13,445 nt of DNA, from NCBI GenBank assembly GCA_913048145.1, contig CAJWVP010000035.1:1-13445 (forward strand). Reading direction: 5' to 3'. The position numbers and the translations under genes are program-made. Shown in pieces: positions 7,490 through 13,445 of this stretch (position 1 is the stretch's first letter; every line of letters begins with the position of its first letter). The notes below the pieces were generated by a model. It did no database searches. It worked only from the letters and a program-made list of their open reading frames with translations, and was not told where the DNA came from. This DNA comes from an uncultured Rhodospirillaceae bacterium. Lineage in GTDB: Bacteria; Pseudomonadota; Alphaproteobacteria; Rhodospirillales; Casp-alpha2.

Positions 7490-7908
7490 TCACGATCACC
7501 CAAACAATTTCCATATCCGATGATGACGTGCAGGAGGTTTTCATCCGCTCTCCCGGGCCCGGCGGCCAGAACGTCAACAAAGTGGCGACAGGGGTTCAAC
7601 TCAGGTTCGATGCGCGGAAATCAGAATCCATCACATCAGCCATTCTTCGGCGACTTCGAACCTTGGCAGGCCGACGTATGACTAAAGACGGTGTGTTGGT
7701 GATCACGGCGCATCGCTACAGAAGCCAGGAGCGTAATCGCGTCGACGCCATGGAACGGTTACAGGCGCTGCTGCGCAATGCTGCCGAAATCCCGAAGCGC
7801 CGTCGAGCCACGAATCCGACAAAAGCATCTAAGGAACGTCGATTGAATTCGAAGAAGCGCCGTTCGGAGGTGAAGCGGAATCGGGGGGGCCTCGCGCCCG
7901 GTTCCTAG
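7486..7908 (+). CDS. arfB: Alternative ribosome-rescue factor ArfB (peptidyl-tRNA hydrolase, YaeJ)
   Basis: Releases nascent peptides from stalled ribosomes lacking a stop codon. The 140-residue length equals that of E. coli YaeJ/ArfB. The catalytic loop SPGPGGQNVNK carries GGQ at residues 26-28. The domain is followed by RRMTKDGVLVITAHRYRSQERNR, typical of class I release factor-like proteins, and then by a strongly basic, probably disordered tail from about residue 105 (KRRRATNPTKASKERRLNSK and on), the segment that occupies the empty mRNA channel. The codon-recognition domains of RF1/RF2 are absent, as expected. The start ATG at 7486 overlaps the TGA of mak (ATGA), so translation is likely coupled; the same frame is open to an ATG at 7459, which I reject because it lies inside mak and extends the normal N-terminus. 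Its TAG lies in a CTAG shared with the convergent crotonase gene. Confidence 0.92.
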   Translation: MITITQTISISDDDVQEVFIRSPGPGGQNVNKVATGVQLRFDARKSESITSAILRRLRTLAGRRMTKDGVLVITAHRYRSQERNRVDAMERLQALLRNAAEIPKRRRATNPTKASKERRLNSKKRRSEVKRNRGGLAPGS

Positions 7909-8690
7909 CGCCCCGTCCAAATCGGTTTGCGCTTCTCCACGAAGGCACGACGCGCTTCTTTGCTGTCCTCCGTATCGAAGGCGTCGGAAACGACTTTCAA
8001 GGCCGCTTCGGGTACATCGGCAAACGGCAAGTCCTCACAGGCGTAAATAAAGTCGCGTGCAATTTTTAGAGCCACAGGTGACATGGATGCTACCTCCTTC
8101 GCGAGCTTCATCGTTTCATCGTGGAGACTATCCGCTGGGACAACTCGCGTCACCAGACCCGCGGTTTCCGCTTCCCGAGCGCTAATGGGTTTTCCGGTAA
8201 AAATAAGTTCAGCCGCTTTCATACGTCCCACTAAACGCTGTAAAAACCAGGTATGCATGCCCGGCGGCGCCCCAATCACCGGGACACCTGGATAGCCAAA
8301 ATCAGAATTGTCCGCCGCAATGACCATGTCGCAGACCATGGACAGCGTGCATGCGCCTTCCCTGGCATAACCGTGAACGGATGCGATGATCGGTTTAGAA
8401 AGTGAGCGACATAAATTAGTCGTCTCGACATAAAAAAGACGAAGAAAATCTTTCATTTCTGCCGCCGAGAAACTCTCCATATATTTCAGATCAACGCCGC
8501 CCGACAGTCCGCGCCCCGCCCCATTGAGGACGATGACCTTGACCGAGGCATCGGCGTCCGCCGCGCGCAGGGCAGCGTGATACTCCAAAGTCATTTCCCG
8601 ATCGATGACATTCACTGGGGGCCGGTCAAGGGTGATCGTTCGGACGCTGTCCTCGCTGCCGATGGTGATGAACTGATACGTCTCGCTCAT
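7905..8690 (-). CDS. Enoyl-CoA hydratase/isomerase (crotonase) superfamily protein, catalytic glutamates absent
   Basis: Crotonase-fold protein of 261 residues, probably binding an acyl-CoA. The N-terminal LDRPPVNVID, the first oxyanion-hole segment GRGLSGGVDLKYM (60-72) and the second GYAREGACTLSMVCD (107-121) are clear, as is FTGKPISAREAETAGLVTRVV (164-184). The two glutamates used by rat mitochondrial enoyl-CoA hydratase are not present: the position after GAC is T115, and the position in the FGQPE-like segment is G135 (FGYPGVPV). It is therefore unlikely to be a standard hydratase and could be an isomerase, hydrolase, decarboxylase or other crotonase variant. The start ATG at 8690 has a strong GGGGGA site. 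It is the last gene of the leftward run and lies 80 bp after the Gfo/Idh/MocA gene, so co-transcription is plausible but not certain. Confidence 0.88.
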   Translation of the reverse strand: MSETYQFITIGSEDSVRTITLDRPPVNVIDREMTLEYHAALRAADADASVKVIVLNGAGRGLSGGVDLKYMESFSAAEMKDFLRLFYVETTNLCRSLSKPIIASVHGYAREGACTLSMVCDMVIAADNSDFGYPGVPVIGAPPGMHTWFLQRLVGRMKAAELIFTGKPISAREAETAGLVTRVVPADSLHDETMKLAKEVASMSPVALKIARDFIYACEDLPFADVPEAALKVVSDAFDTEDSKEARRAFVEKRKPIWTGR

Positions 8691-8770
8691 AAATTCCCCC
8701 TTCGCATCGAAGGCAAATTCTATGTCATCATATAATGAGGGTTACCACGGGACCGAAGAAATGAAATATC

Positions 8771-9760
8771 TCACCCAACCGTCACGGATTTTTTAGACGC
8801 TGCCGACTCAATAATGGCAGCCAATACCGTGGTCGCGTGCCCGATCTCTTCAGGCGGTATTAAGAAATCCGTACCGCCAGCGATGGCGGTGCCGAAACTC
8901 TCCAAGGCGGCCTCAATCGTTGCCATGGCCGGATATTCATATCCCGGATAGGTCTGTTGGGAAGTCCCGTCGGCGATCGAGGAAATCTCTAGCTTGTCCT
9001 GGTCACGAATCTCTACCCATCCACCTAGGCAATAAACTGAGATACGCCACAACATATTTGTGGCGGAAAGCGTCGTCAGATGTCCTGTGCATCCATTCTC
9101 AAAATTTAGGCGTACCAAGGTTGAGTCGTCGACGTCAATTGGTGATGCGACACGCGTGCTCTGCACGTCAACGTCTCGAATTCGGCCAAAGAGATTGATG
9201 AACATATCAAGCGCATGTATGCCCATGGACGTCATGCCACCCGCAGGGCTTTCTGTCCGATTGTCGCGCCACAAACCTTCCGCGGGCGCCAGGTTGGAGT
9301 TGAAATGACCATCAACATGGATAGGCGCTCCTAAGCTGCCGCTTTCCAATACTTCTTTCATAGCAATGGAATTGGGAGCGAACCGCCGGTTATGACCGAT
9401 GGCGACTTTCAATCCAGCCTTCGCGAAGGCATCGAGTGCGGTTTGGCCTTCCACGGCATCCAGCGTCCAAGGTTTCTCACAATAGACATGCTTTCCCGCC
9501 TTGGCGGCGGCCATCAGCTGATCGAAATGCTGGCTGTGCGGTGTCGCAATCACCAACGCGTCGATGGAATCATCATTGAGTACATTGTCAAGTTGATCTG
9601 ACAATTTCATATTTCGATCTGCACAGAATGCCTCCGCCTTTGCAGGGGTCCTTGTGACCGCCGCCGTAAACTGAATAATGTCGCTGTCATCAACTGACGA
9701 CACCAGCAACTCACCCCAACGTCCCAGACCAACAATGGCCGCGTTAATTGTTTCCGACAC
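8771..9760 (-). CDS. Gfo/Idh/MocA-family NAD(P)-dependent oxidoreductase
   Basis: Dehydrogenase of the glucose-fructose oxidoreductase/inositol dehydrogenase family, acting on a sugar, sugar acid or polyol hydroxyl. Its 329 residues are typical. The Rossmann motif GLGRWG lies at 11-16, the family's CEKPWTLD at 94-101 contains the catalytic-lysine motif EKP, and AGGMTSMGIHALDMFINLFG at 173-192 contributes the downstream His/Asp active-site region (H182, D185). No signal peptide, so cytosolic. The start is GTG at 9760, preceded at six bases by a strong GGGAGG. It is preceded by the signal-less sugar-binding-fold protein and followed by the crotonase. The combination suggests sugar or polyol catabolism, with the substrate unknown. 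Confidence 0.9.
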   Translation of the reverse strand: MSETINAAIVGLGRWGELLVSSVDDSDIIQFTAAVTRTPAKAEAFCADRNMKLSDQLDNVLNDDSIDALVIATPHSQHFDQLMAAAKAGKHVYCEKPWTLDAVEGQTALDAFAKAGLKVAIGHNRRFAPNSIAMKEVLESGSLGAPIHVDGHFNSNLAPAEGLWRDNRTESPAGGMTSMGIHALDMFINLFGRIRDVDVQSTRVASPIDVDDSTLVRLNFENGCTGHLTTLSATNMLWRISVYCLGGWVEIRDQDKLEISSIADGTSQQTYPGYEYPAMATIEAALESFGTAIAGGTDFLIPPEEIGHATTVLAAIIESAASKKSVTVG

Positions 9761-9822
9761 GCCGTTCCTCCCTTAATTTAGCCTTATTGAGCATACTAGT
9801 TCCCGACCTTATGAAAAGGCGA

Positions 9823-10734
9823 TTAGGGGACCACGCATTTTGCGACAGCGTCGTCCCATGGGTACATTGAACGCAACTCATACGGCCTGTCCCAATATTC
9901 AAGGTTATCTTGATCAACCAAGATCGCAGGCAACATCATTGATCTGGGAACAGTCTCTCCGCGCAAGTAACGGACCGCCGCCTCAGCGGCGAGACCGGCC
10001 ATAGACATAGCGTCAAATGCGGCCGACGCCAAAATTCTTCCATCCTTGATCATCGAGACCCCCTCTGGCGTGGCGTTCGCGCTGACGACGATCGACGTCG
10101 TCTCGCGGGCCTGCAAGACATCCCAAACACCACAGGCCATAAAGTCGTTCGCGGTCAGAACCCCATCGGGAACGCCTTGCGCTGACACAAGTTGTTCAAA
10201 CGCTTCAGCCGCCGGATCGCGTTGGTAATAACCTCGACGTTCAGCGCGGATCGTAATGCCTGGGAACGCCGCCAAACCCTCGCGGAAACCCGCCGCCCGG
10301 GGGGCGCTGGTAGAGGCGTCAGGATGGCCATTGATGATGACAATATCACCCCGTTCGCCAAGGTGCTTAGCCAATCGTATAGCCATGTCACGAGCAAGAG
10401 CCCAATCATCGGATCCAACAAAGGTTACAGCGGACGAGGGCTCTGGTTCGCTGACGACACAAAACAGGGGAATGTCCGCGGCATGCACCTCTTCCAGGGC
10501 GTCGTTCATCTTCGTCGCATGAGCGGGCGCCAAGACCATAGCGTTTGGACGCAACTTGACGGCTTGCCTAACAAGACCGCACTGCTCGGCAATATCATCG
10601 GGTTTCTCCGGTACAAAATGGACCGACGACAGGGCGTGTGCCGAAAGCACTCGGTCCGCGCCGGACCGCGCGCCGACATAGGCGGAATTGGTCCGGTTCT
10701 TGGTGATTATCGCAACAAGGGAATTTGCGCTCAT
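9823..10734 (-). CDS. Sugar-binding (Peripla_BP_4 / LacI-type) fold protein without signal peptide
   Basis: Type I periplasmic-binding fold protein of 303 residues. Family landmarks are VGSDD (106-110), the hinge-side RAAGFREGLA (146-155), the ligand-domain TANDFMACGVWD (195-206), and ANATPEGVSMIKDGRI (219-234), with a C-terminal DAMSMAGLAAEAAVRYLRGE (241-260). It begins directly at the first beta-strand (LVAIITKNRTNSAY), with no signal peptide, lipobox or N-terminal helix-turn-helix. The ATG at 10734 has no clear ribosome site, but the upstream stop is only 11 bp away, so an export signal cannot lie upstream in this gene. No ABC permease or ATPase gene is in the window. It may be a cytosolic sugar sensor or a binding protein repurposed by loss of its export signal. 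The fold is confident; the role is inference. Confidence 0.82.
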   Translation of the reverse strand: MSANSLVAIITKNRTNSAYVGARSGADRVLSAHALSSVHFVPEKPDDIAEQCGLVRQAVKLRPNAMVLAPAHATKMNDALEEVHAADIPLFCVVSEPEPSSAVTFVGSDDWALARDMAIRLAKHLGERGDIVIINGHPDASTSAPRAAGFREGLAAFPGITIRAERRGYYQRDPAAEAFEQLVSAQGVPDGVLTANDFMACGVWDVLQARETTSIVVSANATPEGVSMIKDGRILASAAFDAMSMAGLAAEAAVRYLRGETVPRSMMLPAILVDQDNLEYWDRPYELRSMYPWDDAVAKCVVP

Positions 10735-10745
10735 TGACAGGCCAA

Positions 10746-11798
10746 TTAGCTCGGGATAACCCTCATCATCCGCAATTCATCAAGTCGGTCCAAGAGCATC
10801 TTTTCACTATCCAACATCTCATGAAATCCGTGCCGTCGAATTTTGGTGGAGTCAGACATGACATCCCATGTGGTTCCAAACACGTAGTTAGCGAATGACC
10901 AAGAAACCAGTTCGCTGAGGTCATCAATCATTAGGTTATGAGTCGCGCTAAGCTCGCCCCATAATGGCTCCACACCCTTCATGGTGCTGACCAAGTCAAC
11001 CTGCTCCGCGCCTCCAACCTCCATGTCGAACATTGCCGCAATCTTTGGCCAGACATGGCGCCAACGGAAATAATCGCCGTTGGTAATGTTAAAGATTTCA
11101 TCAGCCGCTTCAGACGTACGACCCGACCATGAAATCGCACGAGACAAGAGCCCTGCATCCGTGGCCTGATAAAGTACATCGAAAGCCGCCATGGACCCCG
11201 GGAACACTAGTGGCCGTCCCTGGGCTTTCAAGAGGCTGCAATAGACACCAAGCACTGTGATCAAATTTAGCGGCGAACGAAACGCCGGCCCGATTACCAC
11301 ATGTGGCCGAAGGACAGTCCACGTCCAGTTCGCCATCCTGGCATGATCGACCATGATGTCGAACTGGTCGTCGTAGAAGTACCCGCCGGGAATTCTAGGA
11401 TCGGTCTCCTTCGCCGGCGTCTTGAACGGGCCGAGATGCGCGCCATAAGCTTTTGTTCCCTGAAGAAGGGTCACATGGGAAAGGTGTGGGCATGCTTCAC
11501 GGACAAGATCGATGGCGTGACGAAACATATCCGCATTGGGTTGGCGTTGCGCCTCCCAGGTCGGCCCATCCACGTAAGCTGTGTAGACCATGTGTGTGAC
11601 CGACGCCAAAGGTTCAAATGCCGCGCTTTGCCAATTATTTAGATCGATCGCATACGGCACGACGTTTCCTGGGAGGCCTACCTCCGGTCGGCGCGATGCC
11701 GCAAAAACGCGGCAATTCGATACGTCTGCAAGATTTTGAACCAATGCCCGGCCGATAATGCCGCTCGCACCGACAACCAAGATAACCTGTTCAATCAT
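10746..11798 (-). CDS. PRISE-like short-chain dehydrogenase/reductase (progesterone 5-beta-reductase/iridoid synthase type)
   Basis: Extended SDR, 350 residues. The NAD(P) motif GASGIIG is at 10-16 and SRRPE (35-39) suggests NADPH. Instead of the usual SDR Tyr-x-x-x-Lys, it carries the PRISE arrangement: K116 in LLQGTKAYGAHLGPF and Y142 in GYFYDDQFD, corresponding to K147 and Y179 of plant progesterone 5-beta-reductase, which reduce enone-type substrates. RPHVVIGP and the ending SDSTKIRRHGF are also family-like. The start at 11798 has a GGAG site and begins at the first Rossmann strand. The frame is open to 11945, but that would overlap the end of the EipB gene and adds residues unlike any SDR start. 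It lies 37 bp after EipB and 11 bp before the sugar-binding protein. Bacterial members are often labelled NAD-dependent epimerase/dehydratase. Confidence 0.85.
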   Translation of the reverse strand: MIEQVILVVGASGIIGRALVQNLADVSNCRVFAASRRPEVGLPGNVVPYAIDLNNWQSAAFEPLASVTHMVYTAYVDGPTWEAQRQPNADMFRHAIDLVREACPHLSHVTLLQGTKAYGAHLGPFKTPAKETDPRIPGGYFYDDQFDIMVDHARMANWTWTVLRPHVVIGPAFRSPLNLITVLGVYCSLLKAQGRPLVFPGSMAAFDVLYQATDAGLLSRAISWSGRTSEAADEIFNITNGDYFRWRHVWPKIAAMFDMEVGGAEQVDLVSTMKGVEPLWGELSATHNLMIDDLSELVSWSFANYVFGTTWDVMSDSTKIRRHGFHEMLDSEKMLLDRLDELRMMRVIPS

Positions 11799-11835
11799 CG
11801 AAACTCCGTCATTTATGTCGCTGCGTCGAACATCT

Positions 11836-12684
11836 TCAGCATTTCGGGCCCGCCAAAGTCCCGATACTTTCAAGGGTAAGATCGACAACGAAATCGCCGA
11901 AGTCCTGACGTATAGCACGGGCAATTCCGTCGCGCCTATAGTCAACGCCCAACTCGAACTCTGGCTCTGGGTTCTTGGACCCGGCAGAAAAGAATGCCAT
12001 CCGCACGTGACGTACAGCCTCAGATTTCAAACCTGCTTCACGAAATAATTGCTGTGCCGTATTCACCTGTTTGCTACCAACGGCACCGTCTCGGCTGATA
12101 ATCGCATTAATCTCATAAGGGTTGTCCAAGCTGGTTCCATCAAAAACGGTGCGGCGGAAAATCGGACGTCCTTCCTCACCCGCCGATATGAGGTCGATCA
12201 GGTGACGCGTTGGAAACAACGTGCCCGCAGGCAGTGTGATCACCTTGTCCTTGGGTGCGGAAAACAAGGCATCAGCGGCGTCCGCCGCGTGCGCCCGTCG
12301 TACCGTTCCCTTTAGGGTTTCGACAAGGGATCCGTCCCGCGTGTGGCGAACATGAAACCGGAAGGACTTGCCATCTTTTGCTTCCCAACTGGCAAATGAC
12401 CAATTCGTCTCAATTTCTCCATTGTCGGCATAAATGAGCTTCAGCTTAACATTGGTTTCCGCTGCCCAGGAATCACAATTGTCCCAAAAGCTGTATACCA
12501 TCGAACCGGAAGCACCGTTGACACTTGAACCTCGATCAGCGGAAGCCAAGCTCATGTTGTAGAGGGCGCGATGCGGCGTAAGATCGACCGCCACTGCGGG
12601 CCTTGTATCGACCAGAGCCACGCCGAGGTTCAGACCTAAGGCCGCCAAGAGGAGTGATATGAAGGACCTTAGAGACAGCGCCAA
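11836..12684 (-). CDS. eipB: EipB-like cell envelope integrity protein (DUF1849)
   Basis: Exported protein of the DUF1849/EipB family, an alphaproteobacterial periplasmic family whose Brucella member maintains cell-envelope integrity. The 282-residue length is normal. A signal peptide is clear: MALSLR, a hydrophobic stretch from about 8 to 25, and a probable cleavage after AVA at residue 32. The mature start VDLTPHRALYNMSL and the later LPAGTLFPTRHLIDLI and GTSLDNPYEINAI are typical. There are only two Cys in the protein, C70 (DNCDSW) and C282 (the final residue); these fit the conserved disulfide C69-C278 of Brucella EipB. The start is TTG at 12684, preceded eight bases upstream by GGAG. It is the first gene of the leftward run ending in the crotonase. 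The gene symbol rests on family recognition. Confidence 0.88.
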   Translation of the reverse strand: MALSLRSFISLLLAALGLNLGVALVDTRPAVAVDLTPHRALYNMSLASADRGSSVNGASGSMVYSFWDNCDSWAAETNVKLKLIYADNGEIETNWSFASWEAKDGKSFRFHVRHTRDGSLVETLKGTVRRAHAADAADALFSAPKDKVITLPAGTLFPTRHLIDLISAGEEGRPIFRRTVFDGTSLDNPYEINAIISRDGAVGSKQVNTAQQLFREAGLKSEAVRHVRMAFFSAGSKNPEPEFELGVDYRRDGIARAIRQDFGDFVVDLTLESIGTLAGPKC

Positions 12685-12808
12685 TAATCGTGCTCCAGTG
12701 GTAAACAGCGAAGGATTGGTCTTTGTATAACCGTCCGATGGTACGCGCGGTTGTTAGGCCTGTCCAGGTAACGAATTCAACCCTCGCACTCGGACGCCTT
12801 TGTTCAAT

Positions 12809-12825
12809 TTGGCAATTTTTGCCAA
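12809..12825. promoter_or_regulatory. Perfect inverted repeat, possible operator
   Basis: TTGGCAATTTTTGCCAA is a perfect 7-bp inverted repeat (TTGGCAA/TTGCCAA) with a three-base centre. Its left arm overlaps a possible -35 element, so a repressor bound here could block transcription. The repeat is seen directly; an operator role is inference, since a 7-bp arm can occur by chance. Confidence 0.4.
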
Positions 12826-12836
12826 TGAAATATTAT
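12809..12836 (+). promoter_or_regulatory. Putative sigma-70 promoter facing the small ORF at 12965
   Basis: TTGGCA at 12809-12814 and TATTAT at 12831-12836 are separated by 16 bp. Each matches its consensus at four or five of six bases. Transcription would start near 12843, giving an unusually long leader of about 120 bp before the ATG at 12965. This is low-confidence pattern matching. Confidence 0.25.
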
Positions 12837-12964
12837 TAGGAATTTCCTGAAAGTTGATTTTTAACAGGGCCCTAATTGGCACACGGACTGCTTATTACAG
12901 AACAGAAACTGACGCCTCCTCGTTTTCAACGAATTAACCACGCATAAAAAGAAGATTCGCGAAG

Positions 12965-13186
12965 ATGCCACGAAAACGCCCCTCACCTAATGCAAACGCC
13001 TCTTGTTCCATCGCCCGATTTCAGCGTGTCGCGCCGCATTTACGCAATTACTCTGAACTGCCGGTCGCCACCGTAGAAACGATCTTGAATGTACTCAGCA
13101 TAGCGGCAAGTCAGAGATTGAAGACGGTCGCCGTTGCGGACATCGCAGCCCGTCTTCAGCACGTCCCCTCGAAGGCAAGTGTATAA
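12965..13186 (+). CDS. Small hypothetical ORF, 73 aa, near a suspected junction
   Basis: A 73-codon ORF starting at ATG 12965, with a weak purine-rich GAAG just upstream. I do not recognise the protein. The basic N-terminus (MPRKRPSPNANASCSIARFQ) is followed by helix-like segments, of which TVAVADIAARLQHVPSKAS could be part of a helix-turn-helix; this is speculative. It ends at TAA (13184-13186), about 30 bases before the retrotransposon-like segment begins in a different frame. If the right edge is a chimeric join, this gene could be the stump of a longer bacterial gene whose real C-terminus is missing. It could equally be a chance ORF. Confidence 0.35.
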   Translation: MPRKRPSPNANASCSIARFQRVAPHLRNYSELPVATVETILNVLSIAASQRLKTVAVADIAARLQHVPSKASV

Positions 13187-13218
13187 CGCTATCGAGCAGC
13201 CCGGTTCTATCTACTCCC

Positions 13219-13445
13219 TTGGCGAAGGTGCTGAGTACTCCCAACCCGGCCGATCTGATGACCAAGCATCTTGCTCGTCAGCCCCTAGATAAGTGCATGC
13301 TGCAACTCAATCAGCATCGCACCAGTGGACGGGCCAGTGCCGGCCTGGACGTCCAGGGGAAAAGCAAAGCCTCAGCGGATCCGGTTTCTACCCCTAGTGG
13401 AGAGGCCGGGACCGCAGAGAGGCAGAAGAGACAGAAGCCAAACAC
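13219..13445 (+). mobile_element. Ty1/copia-type retrotransposon polyprotein, C-terminal fragment (RNase H end)
   Basis: From the Leu codon at 13219 to the window end one frame stays open for 75 codons and runs off the edge. It reads LAKVLSTPNPADLMTKHLAR and continues with QPLDKCMLQLNQHRTSGRAS and a hydrophilic tail rich in Ser, Glu, Gln and Lys. N-P-A-D-L-M-T-K-x-L at residues 9-18 is the hallmark that closes the RNase H domain of copia-type Pol polyproteins (compare ADxxTKPL in plant copia elements). The following SGRAS segment resembles tails I recall from dinoflagellate copia-like proteins. The reverse transcriptase, integrase and most of RNase H are absent. The upstream frame is open back to 13057 but does not resemble RNase H, so a junction is likely between about 13140 and 13219. 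GC is about 59% by hand count. Seen: ORF and motif; inferred: eukaryotic origin. Confidence 0.55.

Larger units (their letters stand above)
12685..12964. other. Intergenic region upstream of eipB, with possible promoters
   Basis: This 280-bp stretch lies between the leftward eipB and the rightward small ORF at 12965. It is AT-richer than its neighbours and holds the inverted repeat at 12809-12825 and a possible promoter overlapping it. I see no tRNA, hairpin-plus-T terminator or convincing promoter for eipB on the minus strand, although ordinary sigma-70 elements could be missed by eye. Confidence 0.5.

Noticed and set aside
9761..9822. Terminator hairpin between the Gfo/Idh/MocA and binding-protein genes
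   Set aside because: CCTT-ATGA-AAAGG gives only a 4-bp AT/GC stem without a T run, too weak to call a terminator.
10192..10737. A 181-codon plus-strand ORF
   Set aside because: It lies antisense within the sugar-binding-fold gene, has no recognisable domain, and is best explained by codon bias of the real gene.
11799..11945. Extended N-terminus of the SDR gene
   Set aside because: It overlaps the end of the EipB gene by about 110 bp, and the added residues precede the Rossmann start. The ATG at 11798 has a GGAG site and fits the family.

Overview
The window looks like part of the chromosome of a free-living or host-associated alphaproteobacterium, probably Rhodospirillales-like. The evidence is an EipB-type (DUF1849) periplasmic protein, which is an alphaproteobacterial family, a moderate GC content, strong Shine-Dalgarno sites before several genes, and many tightly packed or overlapping metabolic genes. 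No rRNA, tRNA, CRISPR array or bacterial insertion sequence is visible.

Layout. (1) 188-1240 (+): a metallo-beta-lactamase/rhodanese fusion of the persulfide dioxygenase type. (2) 1456-5066 (-): an apparent operon read MBL-fold hydrolase -> GMC flavin oxidoreductase -> PhyH-type Fe(II)/2-oxoglutarate dioxygenase, the last two overlapping at GTGA. It looks like a small oxidative catabolic cassette of unknown substrate. (3) 5151-6363 (-): an XRE-like DNA-binding protein followed 13 bp later by an unrecognised 249-residue protein. (4) 6584-7908 (+): Mak-type fructokinase (ROK family) overlapping at ATGA with the ribosome-rescue hydrolase ArfB. (5) 7905-12684 (-): EipB -> PRISE-like SDR reductase -> sugar-binding-fold protein with no signal peptide -> Gfo/Idh/MocA dehydrogenase -> crotonase-fold protein lacking both standard catalytic glutamates. 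The first three genes of this run are separated by at most 37 bp, so co-transcription is likely, and the enzymes plus a cytosolic sugar sensor suggest sugar, polyol or terpenoid-like catabolism.

(6) 12685-13445: a non-coding stretch with a perfect 7-bp inverted repeat overlapping a possible promoter, a 73-codon ORF of unknown function, and then a right edge that does not look bacterial. From about 13219 to the window end one frame is open and reads like the C-terminal end of a Ty1/copia-type retrotransposon polyprotein (NPADLMTKHL and downstream). This is either a chimeric contig end, for example from a eukaryotic (perhaps dinoflagellate) host in the same sample, or a real transfer. It is the strongest anomaly in the window.
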